A DNA stretch of 64,000 nt from Ulva prolifera (taxonomy: Eukaryota > Chlorophyta > Ulvophyceae > Ulvales > Ulvaceae), in assembly GCA_023078555.1 (NCBI GenBank), contig CM041198.1, positions 1,600,800 through 1,664,799 of the forward strand, read 5' to 3'. Below the pieces are notes generated by a model that searched no databases, was not told the origin of the DNA, and saw nothing but the letters and a program-made list of their open reading frames with translations. The position numbers were made by a program, and so were the translations under genes. The number at the start of each line of letters is the position of its first letter. Within the stretch, counting starts at the first letter, position 1. This document shows positions 1-10,676 of this stretch, in pieces.

Positions 1-27
1 CGAACACATTATGGTGATTATGTTTTC

Positions 28-114
28 AACGAGGTCCCAATCCGAGACTTCGCACAGAGCTTCAGAACCAGTTGAACATCTACAGCTAAAATGTGGCAAC
101 GCTGCGGTATAAAA
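28..114 (+). promoter_or_regulatory. U1 core promoter: AACGAGG box and TATA box
   Basis: TATAAAA lies at 108-114 and the motif AACGAGG at 28-34, 74 bp from the TATA box. The stretch before it (CATTATGG near 7-14) resembles the same place upstream of U2 and U3. The TATA box is about 100 bp before the end of exon 1, so transcription should start near 138. The identification rests on the same arrangement in U2-U5. Confidence 0.7.
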
Positions 115-212
115 GCAGGCGCTCGCCGAGGAGTCACTAACCCATCTTCCAGCTGCAGAACTGTACACAGTGAACATCATCCTTCGTCTCTACAGCTTCG
201 ATTTCAAACGAC

Positions 213-2283
213 ATGTGCGATCCCTACTCCAGCAACACTGCAGCAGCAGTGTTGCTGCCAGTACACATGGACACTGCAACACTCAAACACCCAGCACTTC
301 ATGGTTGAAACATGTCTACGCATAGATGCAAGGACTGGCATGGCCATGAAATGTTAGGTCGTGTGTCTAGCATCATGTTCATTTACGGGGCGCCGTTGCT
401 CACCCTGCGAGCGTCACAGTCACTGCATCTGCTGTTGATGACACTGCGGTTTTAGGCCAGAGCAAAGCCTGAAATTGCAATCTGTCCTTTTGACTGTTGT
501 GCGCATCAACAGAGCATCGAGTTCAATTGTCACTTGCAACAATGACCTGTTCTATGTACCCGTGAAGTTGACTTCAATGCCACCTGCAGGATTTACGCCA
601 CCGCCGCAGTTGGCCTGATGATGGCCGGAGCCGTGATGGCCCCGAAGCCCTCCAGCGCCGCCCTGGCCACCTCCTCCCAGCCCGGCCGCGGCCTCCTCTC
701 CAAGACCCCTGACGACGGCGAGAAGAACGGCGATGAGGGTGATGAGGGTAACGAGGGGCTTGACGGCTTCTTGGCAACACGTGGCAATGAGGGCGATGAG
801 GGTGATGAGGGTGACGAGGGCAACGAAGGCGATGAGGGGGATGAGGGTGATGAGAACAACGAGGGCAATGAAGGCGACGAGGGGAATGAAGGCGACGAGG
901 GTGATGAGGGCAACGAGGGGACGGAGGGTGATGAAGGTGACGAAGGCGATGAGGGCGGCTCTTTCACTGGATTCGAGTCCACAACTCTGTCCCGGGTAGA
1001 GTGCGTCAGCCAGGCCAGTGCTGAGTCATTCTCCGCCATGGAGGATGCCCACGTCGCCGTCATCGCCACCGTGTTTACCGAGTTCTGCCGCGATGACCTG
1101 GAGGAGACCTCGGCAGGAGCCATCGCCCTTGCAGCCTCCGACTCTGCGCTGGCCTTTGCCCGCGCCGTCGCCTCCACCCAGGCCTCCTGCGTGTCTACCG
1201 GCAAGGCCTTTGGTTGCGCCTCCGCGTCCGCCATGGCCGAGGCGTGGGCTTCTGCCACCGCCGAGGCGCATGCGACTGCCGTGGCCGCCTCTGCGGAGGA
1301 GTGCGAATGCCTCGCCAAGTCCCAGGCGCTGTCCGTCGGCACAGCGTCCACCTTCATCACTCTCGCAGCAGACGCCTTTGCCCGCGCTGAGGTGACCGCA
1401 TGCTCCCAGGGCGATGCCGCCTCCTTCGCGGCCGCCTACGCAGACTGCTCAGCGCTCGCGTACGCCACCGTCTGGACCAGGGCCATCGCCGAGGCGTTCC
1501 TGGAGGGCGACTGCTTCTCCAGCGAGGTTGCCACCCGCATCCTCGCCGAGACCAGCGGCACATTCGGCGTCATTGAGGGCTGCGAGCGCGATGACTTCTC
1601 CTTCGGTGACGCCTTCGGCTCCACCGGCGGCTCCACCGCTGAGGGCGTACGCTCCCTCTCGCACTCAACAATCATGATGTGTTGTTCAGCACTCACTAAC
1701 ATGTTGACCCACACAGTAAGTCAAGCTGCCCTGTACCCTGTTATACTTTCATGTGTTGAGCATGATGACAGATGAAAATGTAGACAAGCCACAACTGCAG
1801 TGCATGCCATATTCTTCCCCTCCTGGCTGCTTCAGCATCACATGTCCGCCGTGCCTGGGCCGGAGCGAGGTGCTCGCACTTGCAGCTTGAGGCAGTGGTC
1901 ACTTTTTGGCCCCTGCTGTGAGGGTCTCACCATCGCTGCCCTGGAGTAACACAGTCTCCACTGTGCTATGTTGTGTCTAGTTTGTTGAGGGACCATCCGT
2001 GCACCAGTGTTGGGCCATCGGGCCTGTTCACATAGAACAATTCCGAATGGTTATAATTAGATCTAATTTTCGGGGTGGCAGCCCCCGAAATGCTACAAAG
2101 CGACCCAACCCTGCCGTGCACGCCTGAGCATCTACACTGTGAACTCAGCCCCCGTTAGCTTCGTGCGATCATTGTAGCCCTGGGTACACCAGAGCAGGGA
2201 CGGACGACTCTGTCAAGTCGGGCTGTGTTTCTCGCCATGACGCCAGCTGTTCTGTTATGCAGCAGGCTGCAGACCATGTCTAG
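213..2283 (+). CDS. U1: secreted acidic Gly-X-Y / 10-Cys alanine-rich protein (unknown family)
   Basis: Spliced model: 213-214, 590-1646, 2263-2283 (359 aa). The start codon is split: exon 1 ends in AT before donor GTGCGA, and exon 2 starts with G after acceptor CTGCAG, giving MIYATAAVGLMMAGAVM, a good signal peptide (hydrophobic 2-17, possible cleavage near SSA, residue 24). Residues about 44-123 are GDE/GNE triplets with Gly at every third place, interrupted by FLATR. Residues 139-353 form an Ala-rich, probably helical domain with ten Cys also present in the other copies, enough for five disulphides. Donor GTACGC follows GAGGGC; the last exon encodes QAADHV and TAG. Introns are 375 and 616 bp. 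Function is unknown; secretion and a wall or matrix role are inferred. The AT/G start is inferred from comparison of nine copies; a start at the downstream in-exon ATG at 618 is the alternative. Confidence 0.8.
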
Positions 2284-5096
2284 GAGACAGGATGTCTGTG
2301 GAGTGAGCACGGCAAGGCAGTTCCAGGAGAGGGCCTCAGGCTGTGGTCATGTGTCACACTGCTTCAAGTTGCCCATCGTGGCGCAAAGCGTAGCTCACTG
2401 CGAAGCTTCAGGCTCCAGCCCGTGGCACAGTCCAATATTGCAAGCGGGCCTGGGCTGTGCTTTCGTAACCACATCCGTTTCTAGTTGGTGCTCATAGTGC
2501 TGCGCCTGGACTCTTGAGGATCCGCCTGTGTGGCCATTGTGTTTTGTAGCAGGCAAGTAGCTGGTTAGTGTTGTTGATGCTGACGATTTCAAGTTGCCAG
2601 TTTTGACTGGCTGATGAGGGCTGGGAAAGTTGTGGTAGAGTAGGTAGAGTCAGTGGCACTGACAGTTGTTTGTTTGAAGTAGTGATGTTGCGAGTGGACT
2701 CAAATTTGTCTGGTTCCGCTCTGCAAGGAGTGGGACGGCTGACTCGGAGGATAGGTGCTGTAAGCATTCTCCTAAACACACTATCGCCTGGGCATCGCTG
2801 TTGAAACCACAACGGTCAATGATAATTCACCAGTCCAGGTAAGTACATATATCCAAAGTGGTTTTTGTTTTCTTTACCATAGCCTACTGGTCCATAGGTA
2901 TACACGATATGTGTGCACCAGTCTGTGATGTTCCCAGGGACACAATTCTGCTACACCAGCCGTGTGATTGATGCGCGACGTGCACGTGTGATCACATTCA
3001 AGCTGCAGTCGCCACCCCTGTCCGCACTGCCCAGCCGCTCGGGCGCTGCAGCCTGTGTTTCCTGCTGCTAGGAGCCTGTCCAGAAGTGCAGTGGCATCTA
3101 CACGTTTGTGTCTTGAAGGTAACACTGACTCCCGGAAACAATCTACCCCCTGTCACCGATGTGTGCTGGCAATTTTATCGATGCTGCCGCTTTCAGCCAA
3201 GCTGGAGTTTGCGGGTGCAGGGCCAATAGTATGCCCGCCAGTCGGAGGGCCAGGAGTGCACATGTACAGGCAGGTGGCTGCGGTCGTCCCTCAGGATTAC
3301 ACGGCATATGTGGTGCCCGGGCCGTTAATTCAGAGTTGTGAATGTCCTTTCAGGATACGGCTCAGAAAATTGAAGCTAGCTTTTACTTTACACGTACTTG
3401 CTTTGCACTGTAGCATGCTGCATGAGGTCCTGCCAGCCAGAACTGTACTGAAGTAGGCCACACTAGTGAGCTCACTCCATTTGGGGTGAGTGTGGGGTTC
3501 AGCAACAAGAGATACCACTGCAGGCACAGGCCTCCAGATTTCCTGTACTTTAGTTCAGTCAAGTCCAGAAGAAATCCAGATTCACTTAAGGCAATTGCCT
3601 GTATTCTACGAGCAAAGAAGATCCGTGTCGGCGTCTAGTTTGGTCACCTGCACGGCCAGCTGTTGCCCTGATGCCTGAGTGCCTGTTACAGATGCTTTTG
3701 TGCATGCTCGCATCGGACCGGAGCTAACCAGGGGAGTTGGGAGCCTGATGAAACACACAACGTCCTACTCAATATTAATCAAGCGTCGACGTCTGGGCGA
3801 GTGCGGTTGTGCATCACAGCTCAAGCATGTGTATCAACGCCCGCACTCAGTGAGACATCGCAATGCATATGATGTGCTAGTGAGGTGGTTCGGATGCGAT
3901 ACATTCAAGGAGAGAACTTGAAGTACAGGAAGCAGTGATCTGTCGACAAGAAAGCACAGATCCAGACCCGTCAGCTCGAAACAGCGAAAGCAAAAAGCAA
4001 ATTGTGATGGCACAACACCACTGAAGGCACGATCAAATGTGTGTCAGCACGTTGCACCACCATGTTCAGCTGGTGTGTTCTGCAGCCTCTGCTGGAGCGT
4101 GCCACTTACCATAATTGTGACTGTTGCCAAAGCTGTATACAGCCATTGCCAAGTCTGAGTTTGACAGAATGACTTTGTCGAGGATAATCAGGAGTGGAAC
4201 CTCCGTGTCGTCGAAGCAACTGTTGATGGCCTGACATGTCGACAGATCGATGCTTCCTGTGACAGGGTTGATGCTTCTCTTTTGGTTTACCCACGACCCT
4301 TCCGGCCATGAAAAAGCAGCATTTTAAATTTTGTCTTCTTGACGACTATCTGAAGGATGATTAAAGTACATTGGCAAAGGCCACTGGCCATGGACCGCAT
4401 GTTCACCCTCGAGGTCGCATATCCATCAAAATCGACCAACAGTGCAGGCAGCCCCACACCACACATCTTCCCATGGCTGATCAGGCTTCGATGGCCATGG
4501 TAGGGCCAGTGGACGTGTGGCAGGGTCACGAGGGACAGGACAGGCAGCTGCTGATGCCTCATGGAAGTGACTGGTATAGTCTGTGGACATGAGGCGGTGA
4601 ATGGCAGAAAAGTTTGTCGATGGAGGTTACAAAGATGCTGTGCAAAATGCAGGAGGGCAGCAGCAAATGTGTGCCCTTGATAGAGCGATCATGTCAGCTT
4701 CCTGACATGATCGAACTACCAGCTATGTGCGCGGGCGAATCATTGACCTACGGTCAACAGCGCCCTTCCTCATCACTAACACTCAGGAGACCGTGACCAG
4801 TCACACCAAAATGGCCAGGGCACTCGTCTGGCTGCTTCGGACACTGGCTCCTTGCGCGTATGTCTGACTGCTACTCCAGGCTGATGCTGAGGAAAAAGAG
4901 CCTGGGCACCGGTTGCTCCGGCCACAGAGCAAATGCAACGGCCACACGCCCCACATGGCTTATGGCCACACACCCGATCGAGGAAACTCAAGCTTTTACT
5001 GGTGCCAAGCCGCGCCTTGAGTGCAGCAGGCACATGCTGCATTGATTTGGTCCTCTGCTGGGCGGACTTCAGTGCGGCTGCCTCTGAGTCATGGCT
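2284..5096. other. Space between the 3' ends of U1 and U2
   Basis: U1 and U2 converge here, so both 3'UTRs lie in this stretch. Apart from a SINE-like 3' fragment at 3302-3393 I see no supported gene. Open frames are short, overlap on both strands and lack recognisable domains. Confidence 0.5.
3302..3393 (+). repeat. SINE-like element, 3' fragment
   Basis: CGGCATATGTGGT, then GTTAATTC.GAGTTGT, then AGGATACGGCTCAG and a TTTACTTTA tail match, in the same order, the 3' halves of the elements at 27590-27949 and 51286-51549. The tRNA-like head is missing or unrecognisable here. Short substitutions suggest an older copy. Confidence 0.6.
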
Positions 5097-6831
5097 CTAA
5101 ATGTGGTCAGCAGCCTGCTGCATGACAGAAACCACGGCGTCAGCGGTTGGCAGTGGAAGAGACGGTTAGCATGTCTTGGGAGTGAGTACGGCAGGAACAC
5201 AGGCTGCAAGCGAGGCAGGCCGGACCGCAAGATGTAACCATGACAGCTGCGTAGGCAGGCAATCGGCACATCTGCAGGCCAGAATTTGTGCTCTCTACAG
5301 ACGGCAGGGATAGCTCGGCTTTCAAGGCGTACTAAGCAGCTAAACTATGAACAGCAATGCACAGCCTGCTGAATGCAATGGACTGTGCTCGACAATATCA
5401 ACTTTGAGTGGAAGGAAGCGTACGCCCTCGGCGGTGGAGCCGTCAGTGGAGCCAAAGGCGTCACCGAAGGAGAAGTCATCGCGCTCGCAGCCCTCAATGA
5501 CGCCGAATGTGCCGCTGGTCTCGGCGAGGATGCGGGTGGCGACCTCGCTGGAGAAGCAGTCGCCCTCCAGGAACGCCTCGGCGATGGCCCTGGTCCAGAC
5601 GGTGGCGTACGCGAGCGCTGAGCAGTCTGCGTAGGCGGCCGCGAAAGAGGCGGCATCGCCCTCGGAGCATGCGGTCACCTCTGCGCGGGCAAAGGCATCT
5701 GCTGCGAGAGTGATGAAGGTGGACGCTGTGCCGACAGACAGCGCCTGGGACTTGGCGAGGCAGTCGCACTCCTCCGCAGAGGCGGCCACGGCGGTCGCGT
5801 GCGCCTCGGCGGTGGCGGAAGCCCACGCCTCAGCCATGGCAGACGCGGAGGCACAACCGAACGCCTTGCCGGTGGACACGCAGGAGGCCTGGGTGGAGGC
5901 GACAGCGCGGGCAAAGGCAAGTGCGGAGTCGGAAGCAGCAAGGGCGATGGCTCCTGCCGAGGTTTCCTCCAGGTCATCGCGGCAGAACTCGGTAAACACG
6001 GTGGCGATGACGGCAACATGGGCATCCTCCATGGCTGAGAATGACTCAGCAGTGGCCTGGCTGACGCACTCTACCCGGGACAGTGTTGTGGACTCGAAGC
6101 CAGAGAAAGAGCCGCCCTCATCGCCTTCGTCACCCTCATCACCCTCTGTCCCTTCGTTGCCCTCATCACCCTCATCGCCTTCATTCCCCTCGTCTCCCTC
6201 ATTCCCTTCGTTGTTCTCATCACCCTCATCCCCCTCATCGCCTTCGTTGCCCTCGTCACCCTCATCACCCTCATCGCCCTCATTGCCACGTGTTGCCAAG
6301 AAGCTGTCAAGCCCCTCATTGCCCTCGTCGCCCTCATCGCCATTCTTCTCGCCATCATCCGGGGTCTTGGAGAGGAGGCCACGGCTGGGCTGGGAGGAGG
6401 TGGCCAGGGCGGCGCTGGAGGGCTCGGGGGCCATCACGGCTCCGGCCATCATCAGGCCAACTGCAGCTGCTGCGTAAATCCTGCAGGTGGTGAACAAGTC
6501 ATTGTGTGAGCCATACTTGCACAGCCCAGCATGATTATTGCAGTTCACAGTCGATCAGCACACGGACATGGATATTGCCTTTCCTAGTTTTGTTGAACAC
6601 ACAGGTCTGTTGCCGCTGCGATTAGCATTTGTGACCAGCCAGTGACGGGAGCAAGCCAGCATGCAAACAAAGACATCTCAGCAATTGAGATTTCAAACAA
6701 AACAACATCGAGTAACTTTACACAACTTGCAGATGGAAGTGTGGCATCAACATAAGATCTGCATAGTGCTGCAGTGTCCGATACACAGCAATGCTAGCTA
6801 TGGCAGCGCTGTCAGTGTCAGGATCGTACAT
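5097..6831 (-). CDS. U2: secreted acidic Gly-X-Y / 10-Cys alanine-rich protein
   Basis: Spliced model on the minus strand: 6831-6830, 6480-5424, 5117-5097 (359 aa). AT at 6831-6830 is followed by donor GTACGA, the only copy with A rather than G in the third place, as expected if this is a splice donor and not Cys codon 2. Exon 2 begins G-ATT-TAC after CTGCAG and encodes MIYAAAAVGLMMAGAVM, the GDE/GNE repeat with a SFLATR interruption, and the ten-Cys domain. Donor GTACGC follows GAGGGC, and the last exon reads QAADHI, TAG. Introns are 349 and 306 bp. Intron 1 next to exon 2 is clearly similar to U3 intron 1 (shared AACAAGTCATTGTG and CAGTCGATCAGCACAC), so U2 and U3 are tandem duplicates. No frame damage is seen. 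Function is unknown. Confidence 0.8.
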
Positions 6832-6931
6832 GGTCTTTGAAGAGTTTGGGCTGAAGTGAAGAAGGCAGACGAGTGCTGTGTACAAATTTGCAGCTGGAGA
6901 ATGGTGTACTGACTCCGTGACCAGCGCCTGC

Positions 6932-7046
6932 TTTTATACTCTGGAGATGCCACATTTGCACTTGACCACTGCGTGTTGAGGTCTTCAGATCCCCCGCTGC
7001 AAGAGTTCGTGTAATCCTCTATGAATTTCTGGTTGCCGTCCTCGTT
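6932..7046 (-). promoter_or_regulatory. U2 core promoter: TATA and AACGAGG box
   Basis: On the minus strand TATAAAA is at 6938-6932, in the context GTATAAAAGCAGGCGCT shared with U1. AACGAGG is at 7046-7040, about 102 bp upstream, preceded by CATTATGGTAGAAATGATC as in U3. Exon 1 runs from about 6905 to 6830. Confidence 0.7.
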
Positions 7047-7378
7047 GTGATCATTTCTACCATAATGTGATTGCATCACGAGGTGAAAGCGCATGTTTCA
7101 ACTGCATCCGAACAGCAACATCGCAGTGAGGAAGAGATGACAACCGCTGGGGAAGGCCGTGTAGCACGGCACACGCCATACAGCCCGAGGACCATCGACG
7201 AGTACCTGAAACACTGGCAGCTTTCGGTGGGCGTCTACACGGCCGCGGGGCTGCACGCGCTCCTTCTGTGTCATTGGTCATAGCGTACAGCAATGCACCG
7301 CGCAACGCAATGAAACAAGCATGAAAACAAACGGGACTAATAGTATCATTGCATGGCGGTGCTTCAGCATGTGGCTGC

Positions 7379-7446
7379 CCGAACGCGCTTTCGAATGCTT
7401 CGTGCATCTCGTGATGCCTGTCCGCACTCCATCTCGCGATAGCGAG
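7379..7446 (-). promoter_or_regulatory. Distal conserved block upstream of U2
   Basis: Read on the plus strand it starts GAACGCGCT at 7381, continues TGCATCTCGTGATGCCTG and ends near CACTCCAT. The same block occurs upstream of U3 (13189) and U4 (19703). Its distance to the TATA box is 443 bp here, 446 and 447 bp there. The surrounding sequence is much less alike. It is probably an enhancer-type site for this gene class. Confidence 0.55.
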
Positions 7447-8434
7447 GTATTTGCAGCAGCGCGAGTCGGCTTGAACGCCTTGCAAGGCCATGCACACCGC
7501 ATATTCATGCCCCGCCTATCCGACTATGCTCGCAGTCAGCGTCCTATGATTCATGCAGCCAATTGCAATGCTAGCAAGGCTGCTGTGCGGGCCCGAGTCT
7601 TCGTGCGTTGTGTTTCACAGCCTGGTTCACCCTCGCTGACCGGCCAACGCATTCGAGCGCTCATCACGGCACAGGAGTCTCAGTGCTTCGAAACTAAAAT
7701 GTTTCGTCTCTCGAAGCAGGACCGTCGCTGCAACGCAGGGCTGGAAGGTACGCGCTGACATACAGGTGGAGAATTGGAGTTATTCGCAGCCATCGGTAAC
7801 AGTTGACGCCCTGCTGAGACAGTACCATTGTTCAAGCAGCTTGAGTTAAGTTGCTTTGTATTTGCTGCGTAAGTTTGGATGGTCCCATACAGCCTCATCC
7901 AGCCTACCCACACATGTACATAGGCGTGGCTGTGTCACGCTTGAGTTTCATTGTATCATCACAGCATGTTGTGCTCGCTCCACGAGATACTCACATGAAT
8001 TATGATCAGCTTGAACGACATGGTCAACGTCCCGCGGCCGGCAGCTCGGACAGGATTCCTCTGTGCCTTGTCTGAGCTCTGAGTATGCACTGGATCGAGC
8101 CTGGCACGATTAGCGTTTGACTCTGGAACGTGTGCCCAAAATATGGCGAAGGCTCTGACGAGGGCCCAGCTGATGATCCTGTGGCGCCGTCAGCAGGTTC
8201 ACTGCTCACAGTTGGTGCGTCATCTCGCGAGAGCCTTGGCGGGGCGTCTGTGCGCAGTGGTGCGGGCCTGACACGAGCCCCCTCGTATCTCATGTGGTCG
8301 GCGGCAGCCGGGCGCTTTAGTTATACCACTCCGGCCGGTCCGGCTGCCGCTGCGTGCTTCTGCGTGAGCTCGGGCGGGGGTGATCCGGGTGTGTGTGCGT
8401 GTGGGAGTGTGGGAGTGTGCGCGTGTGTGTTACA

Positions 8435-8720
8435 AAGGAAAAAGCCGGAGGGGCCGGTAGCACCACCAGGGCAACACACAAGCACACCAACGCCACCAGC
8501 AATAGCGAATGCAGACACACATCGAATCCGTCATTGGCCGCCCAGCACCGCACGATGGCCACACACGTCACGCCAGGGGGCGGATGCACACACGCGCACA
8601 TCCCCCGCACACACACACGCCCACCGATGCCCCAACACACACGCCGCAATCACGCATCCCCGGGCCCATTCGCAGAACGACCCCGCCGCTTGCGCAGCCA
8701 AGCTGACACTCCGGCCATCC
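8435..8720 (-). mobile_element. LINE-like repeat, 5'-truncated copy (3' end at 8435)
   Basis: Read on the minus strand the copy ends GGTGCTACCGGCCCCTCCGGC followed by CTTTGTAACAC. Its body (TCAGCTTGGC, GCGGGGTCGTTC, CCCGGGG) matches the copies at 24826-25508 (+) and 58150-58480 (-). GT/AC-rich simple sequence flanks the 3' end. Open frames across it are not credible genes. Confidence 0.55.
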
Positions 8721-8749
8721 CCCCTCCCCCCCCCTGCCTGTGCCGCGGG

Positions 8750-9335
8750 TGAAGGTGCTGGCGTGTGTGGACGGTGTTGGGTGCTGGCGTGCATGGGCAG
8801 TGTTGGTGTGCAGCGGTACAGATGTGTTGGTCTGTGTTGAGTGCCGGTTGTTGCTGGTGTGTGTGTTCCCCCTGTTTGTGCCCGGCGGTGCTACCTGCCT
8901 CTCTAGCTCTGTCTTTGTTGCACATGCAGGACACGTCGGCGAGGCAGACAGCACCGCAGGGTCCGAACAGTGCACTACAAAAGTAGCGGGGAATCCGCAC
9001 AAGCAGGCCAGCGCCGTCACTCCACACATAACAGCATCCGGTCACGGCGATCGCATTGACACCCCCGCGTGCACCAGCACCTCTAGACACCCACACCCTC
9101 GCACACACAACCACCCACGCTCACCCACTTGCACCCACCCGTGGGCGTGTTTGACCTGCTGTTGTTCACGAGTGACGCCGCCACGCACGTATACTATAGC
9201 ACTATGTAGGCATCCCGTCTTCATCGGTTGACAATTACCCCTCCGGGATTGGCGCTTTTCGCTCAACAGCTGAGCCTGCTCTTGTGCGTTGTCCCGGCGG
9301 AACTACCTGCTTCCGCAACTTTGTCCAAGTAACAC
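8750..9335. repeat. Further LINE-like 3' ends, both orientations
   Basis: Terminal motifs occur at 8881-8930 (+; GGCGGTGCTACCTGCCTCTC then TTTGTTGCAC), 8932-8985 (-; GGCAGACAGCACCGCAGG) and 9284-9333 (+; CTACCTGCTTCCGCAACTTTG then AAGTAACAC). The sequence between is GT/AC rich. At least three truncated copies seem to have inserted next to each other. Confidence 0.45.
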
Positions 9336-10676
9336 GCCCACATATGCATGCACCCACCCCGCCCTGCCGCACCGTCCGGGGGAACTGTCAACGTTGTGGG
9401 CACCGGTATGACACGACAGCTCACACATTCCCAGCGCGGCAGGTCACCATCATCGACACACACCACCGGAGGCCTCCCGGCCACGGTTGGACACAGATAG
9501 AAGCCCTGGCCGGCGAGGCGCAAACAAATCTTCAAGTCGGCAGGGTTTCGAGCTGTGGGGTTGTGTCCGGCGTGCGGGTGGTTGGTGGCATGCATGTTGG
9601 CGGCAACACTAGCTGCAGTCTGCACGGCTGGGGTCGCAGCCCGCGTGGAACAGTGCAGATATCACGAGGTACTGGCACGCCTTGTCAGCGAATGACTTGT
9701 GTGTCTTCAGTGGCGTGTGCGCCTGTTCGATGGTCAGTGTTGCTTGTGCGGGGCTCCAACCGTATACGATCACTGGCGCGTGACATTTCAAATGCCACAT
9801 TTGCGTGAGCACTGAAGGCTTACTCTCGCTGCCCCTCTCGCGTTCATTTCCGTGAGCATCCACACGGTGCCTGCTCCGCGTGCCCGTGCCTATCACGATG
9901 CTGCTGAATGCATACTCAACATCCACTGCGATGGCATGCAGTGCCAATCTGTGCAGCGTCTGGGTAACTATTCCGCAGCGTCTGGGTAGTTCATCTGAAA
10001 ATGTGGCGGTGAACGCCGGGCAGGAGGACCTGTGACGATCCTTTGTTATGGCCGCTACACCACTGGACTGCTGCAGCAACACGTTGTTATTGCTGATCAC
10101 AGGCTAGGTAACTTTACTCTGGCAAGTGTGCAAGGCAATTGTCTCATTCCCAATGCTGTTCACTTGATGGAGTCGTGGAAGTCTGGCAACTGTTTACAAG
10201 GCTGGAATACAGCCAGCTGTAGATCTGATTACGGCAGCATGACCTCCTACAAGCAGTACTATCTCGGACTCTACCTACGGTGGAACGATGCTTTCGCGCC
10301 CAACACTGTATAGAGTTATCAGACCGATTGTCTGTCAAAACTTCGCTAAAATGCCTCTGAAAGGCCACTCATGCTGCTGCTGCAGAAGTGATGGCCCCCC
10401 ATGGATCGATGTCAGTTTACTACCGAAGGCTGCTGATGATGAAAGCAAGCAGCCTGAGCATTCTATGCTCGCAGCAACACAGCCAAGGCCGCTTCCGCCT
10501 CATATGCATGTAGTGGGCTTTGGCCACGCGGCAGAGAGCTTGTACTTCCACGTCAGCTGATGTGCTGTGTCATGGCATGTCTGCAGTGGGAGGTGGAGCC
10601 TACACCTGCGACGACCCCAGCAGCTGTCCCCTTGGCCACTAGCTGTCCGCTGCTTGCTTTCAGTCCAAAAGTCACC
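9336..10676. other. Intergenic, upstream of the 3' end of U3
   Basis: No gene is supported. The U3 3'UTR should occupy the right end on the minus strand. No repeat family member is recognised. Confidence 0.4.

Noticed and set aside
213..355. Unspliced start MCDP... in exon 1 with a later donor
   Set aside because: Phase-2 donors exist further on in several copies but are poor and at varying places, none fits U6, and U5 and U9 meet stops early. The AT|GTGCG boundary fits all nine copies.
780..960. CRISPR-like short repeats
   Set aside because: They are in-frame codon triplets within an exon, with no spacers.
593..1360. Long antisense frames rich in Ser-Pro (SSPSSPS) opposite exon 2 of each copy
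   Set aside because: They are mirror images of the GDE/GNE triplets and Ala-rich codons. The sense strand has the signal peptide, conserved Cys and splice sites.
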